Notes: generated from the letters alone by a model not told the origin. A stretch of 64,000 bases of DNA from Pampus argenteus (GCA_036937835.1 CM072864.1:17962001-18026000); one strand, 5' to 3'; shown: positions 44,087 through 55,215, counted from the first letter of the stretch. Made by a program: numbers and translations.

Positions 44087-45498
44087 TTAACATTGGTGGA
44101 TTGCTAGTGTGGAGTACTCCACCATCCCAGCATGCTCTGTGCTCCAGGTCGAGTCAGGGACTGCTGCTTGTGTTTTGTGCATCCTCAGGTTTGCATACAG
44201 CTCTGTGGGTTTCTGCTGAACTCTGAAGTCCACTGTTGTGTAGACTACACCGCATGATTCCTAGGGGAGACAAACTTTGTCACACAACAGTCTTGTAGAG
44301 GAAGTTTGAAACATGAACATGTCGCCCATTCAGCATGCTTTCAAAAACAAGTGACAATGAGTCACAGAGGCTACATGTTCCTTGTTTAGCACTTACCAGA
44401 GTTTCTCCATATTTGTCTGGAAAGAAAGACAATCACAATGGTTCTGCTTAGCCATTCATCCACAAGAAATGAATAAATGATTGGTGGAGTCAGATCTTTG
44501 ATCATTTAAAGGAAACTACTTACCCAATTGTTTACGTTTTGCATGCACTCTGCGGCAAACAACACCAATAACCGAAGTGATGAAAATAATCAATGTGATG
44601 GACACAATGACAGCTAGTGGAAGACCAAAACTCCAGGGAACACTGGAGACAAGACGCACAATTCAGATGTTATTTTTCTTATCAGAAAGCACTATTAGTC
44701 CAGGGAACAACCAAAACAGAGTGATCTACAGAGGACATGAATACCTGGGACTGTCACTGTGGTCCTGTGCCAGAGCAGGTTCAGTGGAGTATGGGAGCAT
44801 TATGGAGGTGTCAAGGGTTTTGATTGTTGTTGTCAGTGGAGGATGAGACTCGCTGTGGTGACTTGAGGCTTCCACAAAACAGAAGATTAAATAAGCTTCT
44901 TAAATTTACAGCTAAAACTGAAGTGAAATTGTTGCTTTACAAGAAAGAAGCACAACACTAAAATATGATTTTGCAAGTAAACATGATCTGATGAATTAGT
45001 AATGATGCAGTTTTTGCCCAATCATGTACTATTGCATAATAAAACTCACATTGATGAAAATTTTGACTGCTTACCAGACACCTCAACATAATAGTCACTG
45101 TAGTAGTTTTGCGTTCCCAGCACAATGCATCTGTAGTATCCTCCATCCACAAACCGCACATTTGATATTTTGAATTCAATCCAGCCGTCTCTCTCAGTTT
45201 TCGTCACTCTTCCTCTCAGTAATTCACAGGTGTACCCTGTGCTGTCCAGCAGCTTGTAACATCCTCCTGGATAGAGTTTACAGCAGGACTTGTTGTAAGT
45301 ATTGTAAAATGAAGGAAAGGCGAGTCTCAGAAAAATGTGTTCAGACTCCTCAATCCTCTGCTGCCCTTTTAAATGAGGGAGATCTGAAACAAACATTATT
45401 CAATGTCAATAGAGGCACTGGAAAAAAGAAAATCATTAAGTCTGACATGATTTTTTCACCCTACCTAATAAAAGAAGAAAGACGAAGGATGACTTCAT
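44087..45498 (-). CDS. ITIM-bearing single-Ig-domain membrane receptor (6 coding exons)
   Basis: Predicted inhibitory leukocyte receptor, type I membrane protein of 259 aa. Exons in gene order: 45465-45498 (signal peptide MKSSFVFLLLLG), 45075-45383 (Ig domain), 44745-44868 (Ser/Thr-rich stalk), 44524-44642 (membrane segment about residues 161-184, then RRVHAKRK), 44397-44416, and 44087-44260 (tail, TAA). All junctions are GT/AG and phases agree. The tail has two ITIMs, VVYTTV (Tyr209) and VEYSTL (Tyr251), plus ELYANL (Tyr224). ITIMs recruit SHP phosphatases in known receptors. The Ig F strand is GGYYRC, but the usual B-strand Cys seems replaced by Leu (FLRLAF). It resembles fish CD300/CMRF35-like receptors; the exact family is not certain. 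Confidence 0.85.
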
Positions 45499-45840
45499 CT
45501 TCAGTGTAATAACTGCTGAGGCTCAGCACTTTGTGAGTTTTTGCTGCACTTTAAGGTTTTTAAGGCTCCTCCCTGCTGAGGAGGAAGTTGTATCAGTTGC
45601 AGGACACAGACAGATGTGTTCCTGTTGTGGCAAACTCCTGATATACAATTTCCTTTCAAAATTCTTTTTTAGTTCTTCTGACATTTCATGTGCAAATAAT
45701 GCAGAGGGTGAAAACAGTGACAGAAGCTTGTACAATGCATTCCAACCTACAATAACCCATTTCAGAAGTGTCATCTTCTACCACAAACTGCAGCCTTGGG
45801 TCAGGGAGTCAGAGGGGTGGGGGTAAAGCATACAATGGAG
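45499..45840. other. Upstream region of the Ig receptor gene
   Basis: Probably contains the receptor promoter on the minus strand. No clear TATA box or other gene is recognised. Confidence 0.35.
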
Positions 45841-47030
45841 CTGCCACAAAACTGAATTTAAGGATAAATCGTAAAAATTGTATGTAAAAATTAGCAAATC
45901 CCAAAAAACGTGCCAAACTTGCGGCTAGTGGGTGTGGGCCACTCAGCCACGGCACTGACCATGGCGGGTAACCCTTGTATGAGAGGATGATTGAAACTAA
46001 GATTGAAACAGTTCTGTACATGTGACATCCATTGCACGTCTGTCCGTCCTGGGAGAGGAATCCCTCCTCTGTGGCTCTTCCTGAGGTTTCTTCCACCTTT
46101 TTCCCTGTTAAAAGGTTTTTTGGTGGGCAAGTTTTTCCTCACTCGAATCGAGGGTCTAAGGACAGAGGGTGTCACTCCCTGTACAGATTGTAAAGCCCTC
46201 TGAGACAAATGTATTTTGTGATTTTGGGCTATATAAATAAAATTTGATTTGATTTGATTTGAAACAGATGAAAGCTCAGGAGTTCAGAATGATTAGCTGC
46301 CATGGTAAGTCGGACTGGTTGTGTGCGATGAGTGACCCTGCACAGCAATCGACCATCCAAGGCACTAGCTTCCAAAGTTTTGGGCAAGGAAATAAGACCA
46401 AGACCAAGCTTCCTGGCCAATTCCCAGTCCATAAAACTCTCATCAGCCCCAGAATCCATCAACAAAGGATGAGAGGACGAGAGGAATATTTAGAAAAGGT
46501 GGATCGGCTCACCAGCGTCCTCTTCACTGGCGAGCCCTGTCTCTTTACTGGACAGGAAAACAGGAAACGACCCAGCTGTGAACAGTACATGCATCAGCCC
46601 TCTCATAGGCGGTGCCGTCTCTCCTCTGGAGATAGTCCTGTCTAGTCTTTTCCCAGCTGCTTGTTGCGCACGTCCTGCCTCACGACCAGGAGTGGTGTGG
46701 TCGAACCTCTGGACCACTCATAGCACTGGCGAGGTGGAGATTAGGGACAGGAGAGGAGGCTATAACAGGAGTGTGGGTCGGTGGAGGTGCATCACCTGGA
46801 CTGTCACGGTAACTGTGGGAGAAGCCATGAATGAATCTAGTCGACTCATCAGATGTTGGTATTGATTATTCATCAGGTTCAGTTGATTTCCGGGTAAGGT
46901 CTCTCATTCCTACAGACTGCAGAGAGCTCCTGATGAGAAATCCGTCCCTGCTGGGCTCGAATGGAGTGTTGCAGGGCATTTGAGTTGGCTGAATCCATGG
47001 TGGCCAGTTCGTACTGTTATGACTGGAGAA
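45841..47030 (-). pseudogene. Gypsy C remnant, heavily deleted
   Basis: Pieces of a third Ty3/Gypsy polyprotein: RT thumb fragment VSAVAEWPTPTSRK and VAAPLYAL (45810-45985), protease LMDSGADESFMDWELARKL with DGRLLCRVTHRTQPV (46265-46465), and gag-like fragments back to an ATG near 47000 (ATGGATTCAGCC). RT palm, RNase H and integrase are absent. It is more diverged than Gypsy A and B, is not duplicated, and is interrupted by an L2 tail at 46012. Confidence 0.7.
46012..46258 (+). mobile_element. 5'-truncated L2 3' end with target-site duplication
   Basis: About 250 bases of L2 3' UTR (GTCCTGGGAGAGG to GGGCTATATAAATAAAATTTGA plus tail). A 9-base direct repeat TTGAAACAG flanks it at 46003-46011 and 46259-46267, which identifies a retrotransposition target duplication inside Gypsy C. 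Confidence 0.88.
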
Positions 47031-47468
47031 CCACAACAGGCAGGACTCAAAAGCATGACTCAGAAAATAGTTGAGAGTTCAAACAAAGCTCAGTTTCCTT
47101 GCCAGAAGTAGAGTTCGATACACAATAATCAGTCAGACAGGGCAAAAAAATCCAAATGGGCTAGGCAAAGGCCAGCAAAACAGGCAAATCCAAAAAATAA
47201 AGAATCTGATCACTAGAAAAACAAGGCTGGGACATATAACACTGAGGTACAGAGGGGTATTGCACGAAACACGAAATCCAGGATAATTAAGCAAGCCCAG
47301 CTTGACCTAGCTTGGTCGGTGTATCCTGGCTTAATTGGTTGCACGTTTGCTGAGCCAGGATGAAAAGGTGCGGCTATGTTGAGCCACGTGAAGATAGTTT
47401 GGATAAGTGCGTGTTCACTGCATATTTAAACAGACCTCGCAATCGCTCACAGAATCACCAATGGGAAA

Positions 47469-49010
47469 ATGGATAAAAGTCGCGCATCTTACTTCACTGC
47501 CGCGGAACAACAGCTCCTGATGGAGTTCTACAACGAAGTTAAGGAGATTATAAGAAAAAAAGGCAATACCAGTGCCATAATTAAAGAACGCGAGAAAGCT
47601 TAGCAGACAATAGCGGACCGGCTTAATGCGTAAGTAGTCCAAAACTGTACATTTAATAAACAGTGCTCCACTGGAACTGTCATAATTAGGCTACAATTAA
47701 AGGAGTTACTTTTCAAATCAAATCAAATCAAATTTTATTTATATAGCCCAAAATCACAAAATACATTTGTCTCAGAGGGCTTTACAATCTGTACAAGTCC
47801 ACTAACTGTTGTATACTTTACTTTAAGAGTGGCAAGCAGGTGCGTGTTACTCAGGAAATGTAGAATATGATTAGGTGCAAACAATTATCCATAATGTGTC
47901 ATTTAATCTATTTTCTCATGTTACGTTTCGTGTTACGTTATCTATTATCTTTCTCTCCTTCATAAAGAACAAACCTCTCTGGCCACAAAAGGACCTGACA
48001 ACATAAATAAAAATAAAAAAGAACATTTTACAGGCTGGTAAGTAACTTTAAAGTACATAACACTGAACAAATGAGGTAAATAGATTAGGTGTCTGCTGAC
48101 ATGTTCAATGTCTGTATGATTGTAGCAGTTAAGAAAAAAGCCTATAGAACTGGAACAGGGGGCGGCCCACCAAGCCAGGATGTGACTCCAGCAGAGGAAC
48201 TGGCACTCCATTTAAATAAAGGGAGGCCAGTGATGGAGGGGATCCAGGGAGGGACAGTGACAGACCCTGTCCCAGCCACAGAAACTGTCCGTTTCATACA
48301 AGGTACATAAAGTACTGCAATTCTACTGCACATGAAACACAGTCAAATATAATAGTGTCTGACTTTGGATTTCCTTGCAGTGTCTGGGAACACAGTTACA
48401 CTTTTGGAGCGACCAGAAGATGATCCAGTTAGTACATTGTATTGAAATCACAGGCTTGGTCTGTTCTGTGAAATCTTAATCCAAGTTGTCTCGCTACATG
48501 TATACGGCAGGGGGAAGGGACATCTGCAGCTGCAGAATGCACTTCTGCAGATGAGGAGACTGTGTCAGTGGACTCCAGAAGGCTTGAGGTATGTCAATTT
48601 TATGGTATCGGCCTGCTTATTTAGTCCATGAAGGATATGAAGTCAGTGATGTGGTGCTAATAGAAAATGTGTAACAGGACCCGGATGCTGCACAGTATCC
48701 TAAGCGGCCTGGTAACATTGTGAGTATTGGCGAAAGTAAATCTACATTATGCACAAATCCTGCTGTGCTAATTGACATTTCTTTTACAGATGTCACAAAC
48801 TGTCAAAACGCTCTATGCAAAGCACCTGGAGAAACAGATAGAGCTGGCTGATGTTAAAATCAGACTAAAAAAGAGAAGGCTCCAAGAAATGGAGCTGAAT
48901 CTTAAGATTAAACGCCGGACACTTAGAAAACTGGACCTCGAAATCCAGAAACTAGATATATTGAATACTAGATATACTAGAATATATTGCTCCCTGACAA
49001 GTCTGCCCTT
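47469..49010 (+). pseudogene. Harbinger Myb/SANT-like accessory protein gene (broken)
   Basis: ATG 47469 starts MDKSRASYFTAAEQQLLMEF, a trihelix/Myb-like DNA-binding start, but codon 45 is TAG (47601) where Trp is expected. Later pieces match the same protein type: TGGGPPSQDVTPAEELALHL with GRPVMEGIQGG (about 48126-48301), a short acidic segment near 48380-48590, and a Lys/Arg-rich coiled coil (48789-48970). In active Harbinger elements this protein carries the transposase to the nucleus and DNA. A later L2 tail sits in the first intron. Confidence 0.65.
47713..47795 (-). mobile_element. Minimal L2 3' tail
   Basis: Reverse complement of the last roughly 80 bases of L2, including the ATTTG-repeat tail, inserted in the Harbinger element. 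Confidence 0.8.
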
Positions 49011-49772
49011 AATGTTGTCTGGGAAGATGGGAACATTTTCCCAGTCAACATCAACAGCCACTCGGGGGGGGGGTCTCTCCTTTCTTAGGCCTGCAATGTT
49101 ATGCAGCACTACGCATGCAGCAATAACATCACAGGCCCTGTCAGGGGAAACCCTCAGGTGGTGCAGGCACTGAAATCGAGATTTCAGAAGGCCGAAGGTC
49201 ATCTCAATTCTTAGTGTGCGCATGGTTGTAGGCCTGCTGTGGTGGGGTTTCAGGGTCCGCATTAAATGCACAGAACAGATTCATTTAGGTCATAACCACA
49301 AATCACTCTTACCTGAACATTGATGCTGTGGAAGGATTTCCTGTTAATGTAATCTCCCTCATGTTCACCTGAGGGGCGTCTAATTCTTATGTGTGTGCAA
49401 TCCACTGCCCCAATGATGTTAGGGAAAGCTGTAACAAAAAATAGTGAGTATCCAACTGTGGCGGATCAAGTTAGAAACTAATGGTTGCACATTAAAATTG
49501 GGGTTACCTGCAATCTTGTAAAACTCCTCCTTGATGTAGAGGGGTCTTTTGTGGCCAGGGAAGTTGATGAAGATACTGTTGAATGATTTCAGTGCCAGAC
49601 AAACACGTCTGATTGTCCGGCAAATGGTTCCTTTATTGAGGTTCTCTGCATCCCCAACAGAATAAAGGAAACTCCCACTCGCAAGCCATCTCAATGTGAC
49701 GCAGATCATCTGTGGTACAGTGAGAGCATGGCTTCGTGCTGTCTGGTGCTGTATTTTTGGAGCCAGCAGCCT
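48968..49772 (-). pseudogene. Harbinger DDE transposase (HARBI1-type), internally deleted
   Basis: Segments in order: RLLAPKIQHQTARSHALTVP, QMICVTLRWLASGSFLYSVG, DAENLNKGTICRTIRRVCLA (49500-49772), then after an intron FPNIIGAVDCTHIRIRRPSG (first catalytic Asp, 49318-49430), then RIEMTFGLLKSRFQCL and ACDVIAACVVLHNIAGL (48990-49260). The part between SINVQ and the RxEMTFGLLK block, which should hold the second catalytic Asp, is missing, and the N-terminus is cut by the pogo-like insertion. It is inactive as it stands. Confidence 0.8.
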
Positions 49773-50630
49773 AATATGAGGCGCACCCACTAAAATTTGA
49801 ATGAAATATATATTTTGTCCACATATAAACCGCACCGGACTATAAGCCACCGATATATACATACCCCAATACATAAGTGTTTATTCATATACTGTACTGA
49901 TTGTTTACGAACAGTGCCGCAATAAAAGCAGCATCAAACGCGGCAATAAAAGTGCTGATAAACAAAACAGAAAAGTCATTGATGGTTTTATTTATCTTCC
50001 TCCTGCGTACTGAAACCATTATTGTGCAGTGTGCGGGAGGAAATTTGGCGATTCGGTGTGCAGTGTTAAACACACTGTTAAAGCGCAACTGCGCAACTAT
50101 TAAAGTCGCTTCATTCTCCCATGAAATGAAGCCACACGTCACTATTTATGTTCCTCCTCACCATTTAAAACTAATGAACACCAAACCACTGTCACTTCAT
50201 TTCGTCTGCGCACTGAAGACACTGAAGTCGTCCTCTTCAGTGTCAGAGTTGAACAGCGTCAGATAATCTTCATCACATATCGTCTCACCGCGGCTGCACG
50301 TAAGCTTGCCGTTAATGAATCTATGCCATAGATTCATTAACTTACTGTTTACTTCACGGATAGCCAGATTGATGGCATTCAACCTAAAAGCTGCATCATA
50401 GGAATTGCTTCGGTTTTCCATTTTGAGGGGGTGAGGGTGTAATAATATTATATACCTGTGACGGAGCAGCTCCGTCAATGACTGCGGCCTGCGCGCGCGC
50501 ACGCACACACTCACACACACACACACTGTGGGCTGAAGAAAAATTTATAGAAAAGCCGCACTTCTGTATAAACCGCATGGTTCAAAGTATGGGAAAAAAA
50601 GTAGCGGCTTATAATCTGGAAAATACGGTA
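49773..50630 (-). mobile_element. Pogo-like deleted DNA element inside Harbinger
   Basis: An insertion bounded by GAGGCGCACC and AAAATACGGTA, with repeated ATAAACCGCA/ATAAGCC-type motifs. A minus frame from 50421 to 50197 starts MENRSNSYDAAFRLNAINLA, like the helix-turn-helix start of pogo-type transposases, and then jumps to an acidic C-terminus. The DDE core is missing. A CA/GC-rich simple repeat lies at about 50485-50525. The family call is tentative and the ends are approximate. Confidence 0.4.
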
Positions 50631-51030
50631 TTTTCATTAGCATAACAATATAACACTTGGCCTGAGTAATAATACTACAACTTGAATCAATATAAAAAGA
50701 CTGTTGCAATTACAAACAGATTTAAATTAAATGAAAAATTACTATATATGTAATATTTTAATACAGGATCATTAAAATGATGGACATGCTGTAAAACACA
50801 TCAATTCCTCACAGGATTGACGGTGGAAATACAGGTGAATCACTAGGATTAATTTTAGCCTGGCTGTTAGCCTGGTCTGGAGCAGGCTAGCTGCAGAAAA
50901 TAAATTACCATAGTAACTTGGCCGGGCTAAGTTTGAGCTGCTTTCATGCAACCGACTTGAGGCTAAATTCAGCCAGGATAGCCAACATATCCCGGCTTAA
51001 TCCCTTATCTTGGTTTTGTGCAATACCCCT

Positions 51031-51104
51031 CAGGACTCTGTAATGTTTGTTTGTTTTGGTGCTCTTCGTTTTCAGTCTACGTCATTTGTGTTTTGTTGGC
51101 TGGT
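51031..51104. other. Flank between Harbinger and Gypsy integrase scrap
   Basis: Probably continues the repeat in which Harbinger landed. No gene. Confidence 0.3.
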
Positions 51105-51368
51105 TTACTTCTTGATGAATGTAGTGTTCCCAGAGTATATAGCACCACCTGGTGACTTGACAACCATATTGTTATCATCCTTACTGATTACCTTGTGTGG
51201 TGTCTTATTGAATGTAATGGAAAACTTGTCTAACTTGTCTTGTTTCAATAGAACCTCATCTCTGACTTTCATATGAGTAATTTGTTCTGCTCTTGTTGTC
51301 TGTGTAGATTTTGATTTCTCTTTCTGTTCAGCATCTACATCTATTGTCTCCAGATGTCTTTGTGTCAC
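51105..51368 (-). pseudogene. Gypsy-type integrase C-terminal fragment
   Basis: An 87-codon frame with VRDEVLLKQDKLDKFSITFN and SPGGAIYSGNTTFIKK. This resembles the C-terminal tail of the integrase of a Gypsy lineage different from A, B and C (GDxVLxKQ ... RNTTxxKK pattern). No core domain is nearby. Confidence 0.5.
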
Positions 51369-51429
51369 TCAAGTCAATTTTTCTTCATATCGTGCCAAAT
51401 CACAACATGACACATTTCATATAGAGCAG

Positions 51430-51625
51430 GTCTAGACCGTACTCTTTAATTTTAAGAAACCTCTGGCGTTAGGTAGGTCTGCCTTAACCAATGTTACGTA
51501 GGTAAAAAAGGCAGTCCTTATGGTGGTGCTGGAGGCCAAGATAATGCCATCTAGAGTAGCTATATCATTAGATAATATGTTTCTAAGGTGTCCAGGGCCA
51601 AGGACAATAACTTCAGTTTTGTCAG
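51430..51625 (-). mobile_element. L2 ORF2 fragment, minus strand
   Basis: Reads KTEVIVLGPGHLRNILSNDI, LDGIILASSTT and RTAFFTYVTL, matching the C-terminal RT region of L2 (KTEVLLIGPKHLRN). It is diverged, with a deletion after the SSTT block. Confidence 0.7.
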
Positions 51626-52085
51626 TCACCTCTTCTACTCTTCTTTCTCTCTCATTTTCCTTATTCATTAACTCTTCAAAATACTGTTTCCATCTTCCCA
51701 TCACACTACTGTCACCTGTCAACACACACATCCCTATCCTTAATCACCCTGATCTGCTGTACATCCTTCCCATCTCTGTCTCTGCCTTGACAACCTGTAT
51801 AGATCAGTCTCTCCCTCCTTACTGTCCAACCTAGCATACAAGTCACCGTAAGCCTCTTGTTTAGCCTTTGCCACCTCTACTCTTACCTTATGCTGAATCT
51901 CCCTGAACTCCTGTTTACTATTTTCAGTCCTCTCAGTGTCTTACTTTTTTCTCTTTTTCACTTTTTTTTCTCCGGATACACTCCTGAACCTCCTCATTCC
52001 ACCACCAAGTCTCCTTATGTACTTTCCCTCCAGATGACACACCAAGTACACTCCTACCTGTCTCCCTGATCACTTTAGCTGTAGT
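51626..52085 (-). pseudogene. RTE-type LINE, linker and RT N-terminal piece
   Basis: Minus-strand reading gives KVIRETG near 52080, ETWWWNEEVQ near 52010, KAKQEAYGDLYARL near 51840 and MGRWKQYFEELMNKENERER near 51670. These are typical of fish RTE-like ORF2. Several stops are present. The endonuclease N-terminus of the same element is probably the piece at 55250-55700. Confidence 0.65.
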
Positions 52086-52119
52086 TGTTCTGTCCTCAAT
52101 GCGACCCATGCATGTGTCG
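52086..52119 (+). repeat. 34-bp direct repeat, left copy
   Basis: TGTTCTGTCCTCAATGCG followed by CCCATGCATGTGTCG recurs at 55216-55249 with one mismatch. The two copies bracket the BEL/Pao remnant. Confidence 0.9.
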
Positions 52120-52639
52120 ACAGACAGATAAACACTCTACTCCAAACAAGACACTGCATATTGGTTTTGTGCCAGGTTTATTGTCGAAGTAAAGGTGAAA
52201 CTAGAAAGAAAATAAATAAAATAATCAAATTATGAATATTACATTTCTTCAGATGCATATCCCATCAAATAAACAATTCTGCATCATATTTGCGTACTAC
52301 ATCAACCAAAAAAATAGCATGGCTTGTAATGAGCATACAATACAAATTTGCTACTTAACAACATCAGTGCATGACAATAAAAATGACATAAGCATATTAA
52401 TACGTACCGACGATGCAACTCAAAACAAACTACGCTGCCGTGGCTGATCAACACTGGACGCTGGCAAAACGTGCACTCCTTCTAGTTTGTTCTTACTTCC
52501 TGGATAAAGTTTTAATCAACATTAACAAAACACTAACTGCTGAACTAAATCGGCCAGTAGATGGCGGTACTGTATTTTTAATATACCCATTTAAGTAAAA
52601 CACAATGAACTGAATTAAATACATCATATTTTGTTTAAA

Positions 52640-53110
52640 TGAGACTGAATCTTGGTTCCATGTGGCCCAGCCACCCTCATCTCCACAGTGCGTACTTTAC
52701 CATCGGTGCTGGGAAACACCTTGGTCACGAGTCCAAGTGGCCACTCATTTCTTGGAGACTGGATATCTTTCAGAACAACAACAGTCCCTGGGTTCACATT
52801 TGGTTGACTAGACTGCCATTTGCGCCGGGTTTTGAGGTTTAAGAGAAACTGACGTCTCCACTTGTCCCAAAAAACATTGGCAAGATGCTGGACTTGACGC
52901 CACTGGTGTCTTTAGAGACCAGAGACAACAAAGTCGCCAGCAGGAGCTGAGAGAGTGTTGACTTTCTGTGTGAGGAGAACAGCTGGGGAGAGTATGAATG
53001 GGTCAGTTGACACTGGAACAAGGGCTGTGCGTTTATAATAGCAGACAACTCCGCCATAAGGGGACAAGAACCTCATGGGTGAGTTTTGTTGTTTTGAGCT
53101 CAAAAAACAT
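52640..53110 (-). pseudogene. BEL/Pao integrase C-terminal domain, frameshifted
   Basis: Minus frames read FWDKWRRQFLLNLKTRRKWQ and VNPGTVVVLKDIQSPRNEWPLG, LVTKVFPSTDGKVRTVEM. This is the extra domain found after the integrase of BEL/Pao elements (WRRE-like region). Stops and frame changes separate it from the core. Confidence 0.65.
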
Positions 53111-53191
53111 GGTGTTAAGAATTTTCGTCGCCAAACCTAACATCCTTTTCCACGAACCACCAAAATGAGAGGTGTGTGGGGGATTGAAAGT

Positions 53192-53800
53192 CTATGAACA
53201 TCCCTGTCCTGACAGGTAAGTTTTGACTGCTGTATTGTTTATGTTTGAGGGTATCTGGAGTTCTTTACAAGCACCAACAAAATTAGTGCCACGATCAGAG
53301 TGGATGCTCCTCACTGGACCCCTGATAGCCAAGAATCGTCTCAGTGAGTTGATGAAACTTGATGTATCAAGAGACTCGATCACTTCAATGTGAACTGCCC
53401 GCATGCTCAAACATGTAAAGATGACAGCCCATCTTTTGTTTTGGATAGCACCACCTCTTGTGCGTTGTGCAAAGACGTTCCAGGGGCCAAACACGTCCAA
53501 GCCCACATTTGTGAATGGGGGGTCAGTGGAGAGGCGTTGTGCTGGGATTTTTTTAACACTGAGGGGGGCTCTCAACCTCCTACATCTTACACAATGGTGA
53601 ATAACACAGTTCACTTTCTTTTTACCTCCAACAATCCACCAACCAGCTGTCCGAACAGCTCCCTCTGTGTAGAGCCGACCTTGATGGCGTGTCTGTTCGT
53701 GGTAATGTTTCACAATGAGGCCTGCAATGTGATGTTGACCAGGAACAACTGTCTTCAAGCAGGAATTTGGGGCCTGTGAACCAGAACTTCTCACAATGGG
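53192..53800 (-). pseudogene. BEL/Pao integrase
   Basis: Minus frame with the zinc-binding part (HHIAGLIVKHYHEQTRHQGR, CVIHHCVRCRRLRAP), NVGLDVFGPW, AVIFTCLSMRAVHIEVIESL and SIHSDRGTNFVGA. The HxxRHQGR ... CVxCRR pattern and LSTDPPFTNVGLD are typical BEL/Pao integrase. It ends near the junction with the C-terminal part. Confidence 0.82.
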
Positions 53801-55206
53801 TTTTTTTGTGTACAGGGCACAGTTTATCACAATCCTCTGTCTTTTTTGGATTTCTGAATGACTCATAGCTGGGGTTTGAAAATACTTGAGTTTTATGAAC
53901 TTTGTCTGTTTCATTTCCAGGTGGTTTTCTCGGGTCTGGAGGCAGTGTCAGGATAAGTGGCAAAGTTAAAGCTTGGATCATTCTTAATGTTAGCCTCTTG
54001 GTTAACAAAATGTACAAAAACATCAAATGGGGGAAATGAGACCTGGTAATCACGTTTGTAATTTTCACCGACTGAAACCCACTTTTCTTGTAGGTAGAAG
54101 GGGAGTTTTTGCACAATTGGGTTAACGCCCCTTGCAGAGTCCAGGAAAGAGAGGCCAGGGAGGTCTCCCTCTTCCTTGGCACTCTGGATCTCCATGAGTA
54201 TGTCACTGAACTTCCTCAACTTCACATAATCTCTGTTTGCGATCTTTGGAAAACTGTCAATCCGTTTAAACAGAGCATCCTCAACTACTTCTGACATAAC
54301 ATTGGTCAAGTCTCTCCCAGATCATTTTTAGCCCAGCGTCTCGACAGTTAAAGTGTATGGCTCTGATTTGTTCAACGTGCTCAGCAGATTCCTTACCAAG
54401 CCACTTAAATCTATCTCTTCACTTGCTGTCAGATCCAGACCCCTTACTGTATTCTCAAAAGAGCGTTTCCAGGCTCTGTAGTTCTGTGGCTTGTCATTAA
54501 ACTGAAGGAGGCCTGTTGCTACAATCTCTCGACGGGCAAAGTATCTTACAAATTCACTGATGTTGTTGCCTTTGTGGGCCAAGGGCTTGAGTTGTAGGTG
54601 GGATCATAGCTGCCTCTTGGCCTTTGGTGTGACTGCATTACAGTCGTCTGGAGCTGGATGGGGGGGCGAGCGAGATAAAGAAGCGGCTGGAATGTGATAC
54701 TCATGAGTTTTTGTTTCCGGTGGTGACCCACAGTCTACTGGATTGGTATATGAGGGACGAGTATTACAGGGGAAGACAACTATATTAGCTGAAGGGGTTA
54801 TCACATGCTGGGGGCTCTTGCTGTACATTAGCGTCATTTTCTACTAACTTTCTTTGAGCCCTAACATATCTTTCAATCCTGAGTGAACTTTCAAGGGAAG
54901 GGAGGTCTGAGTCTTGACCATTGCTTTGCTGATCCACCTGTGATTGAACAGCAGCCTCCAGGACTTCCGCTTCTGCTGTAGCCGTAGCTGCATCTTTCTC
55001 ACACTGGAGCAGTTCAATAGATGCTTCGATTTTAGCTTTCTCGAGTTTCAAACTTACGTCTTTCTGAGCGTAGGTAAGACGAGTCTTTGCTGCCTCTGCT
55101 CTTGCTCTTGCCTTGGCTGCTGCTGAACCAGTAGAAGAACACGAGCCGTGGTAGCCGTGCTTAGCTGAAGCGTTGTGGCCTCTGGAAAGTGTCTGCTGAG
55201 ATGCCG
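53801..55206 (-). pseudogene. BEL/Pao gag, several frames
   Basis: N-terminal Ala/Glu-rich coiled coil (AQKDVSLKLEKAKIEASIEL, about 54785-55200), then FVRYFARREIVATGLLQFND and PQNYRAWKRSFENTV (54328-54582), then gag core EVVEDALFKRIDSFPKIANR (53911-54309), then KLCPVHKKTH, the start of the Cys/His region (about 53800-53830). Frameshifts divide it. After KKTH the sequence passes to the integrase, skipping the enzymes. Confidence 0.75.
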
Positions 55207-55215
55207 TCGTTTCAC

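Larger units (their letters stand above)
47253..51030 (+). mobile_element. PIF-Harbinger DNA transposon with both genes, degraded
   Basis: The termini AGGGGTATTGCAC (47253) and GTGCAATACCCCT (ending 51030) are inverted repeats, and CAG is duplicated at 47250-47252 and 51031-51033. Three-base duplications are typical of Harbinger. Inside are a Myb/SANT-like accessory gene on + and a DDE transposase on -, converging, plus an L2 tail and a pogo-like insertion. Internal sequence near both ends also repeats GGATAATTAAGC-type motifs. The length is 3778 bases. Confidence 0.82.
52120..55215 (-). mobile_element. BEL/Pao LTR retrotransposon, internally deleted
   Basis: Minus-strand order: gag N-terminal coiled coil, gag core, Cys/His region, integrase and C-terminal domain. 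Protease, RT and RNase H are missing between about 53770 and 53830. No 5' LTR is seen, because gag starts almost at the right boundary. The stretch 52120-52640 after the integrase may hold the 3' LTR. The element interrupts the RTE LINE. Confidence 0.75.
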
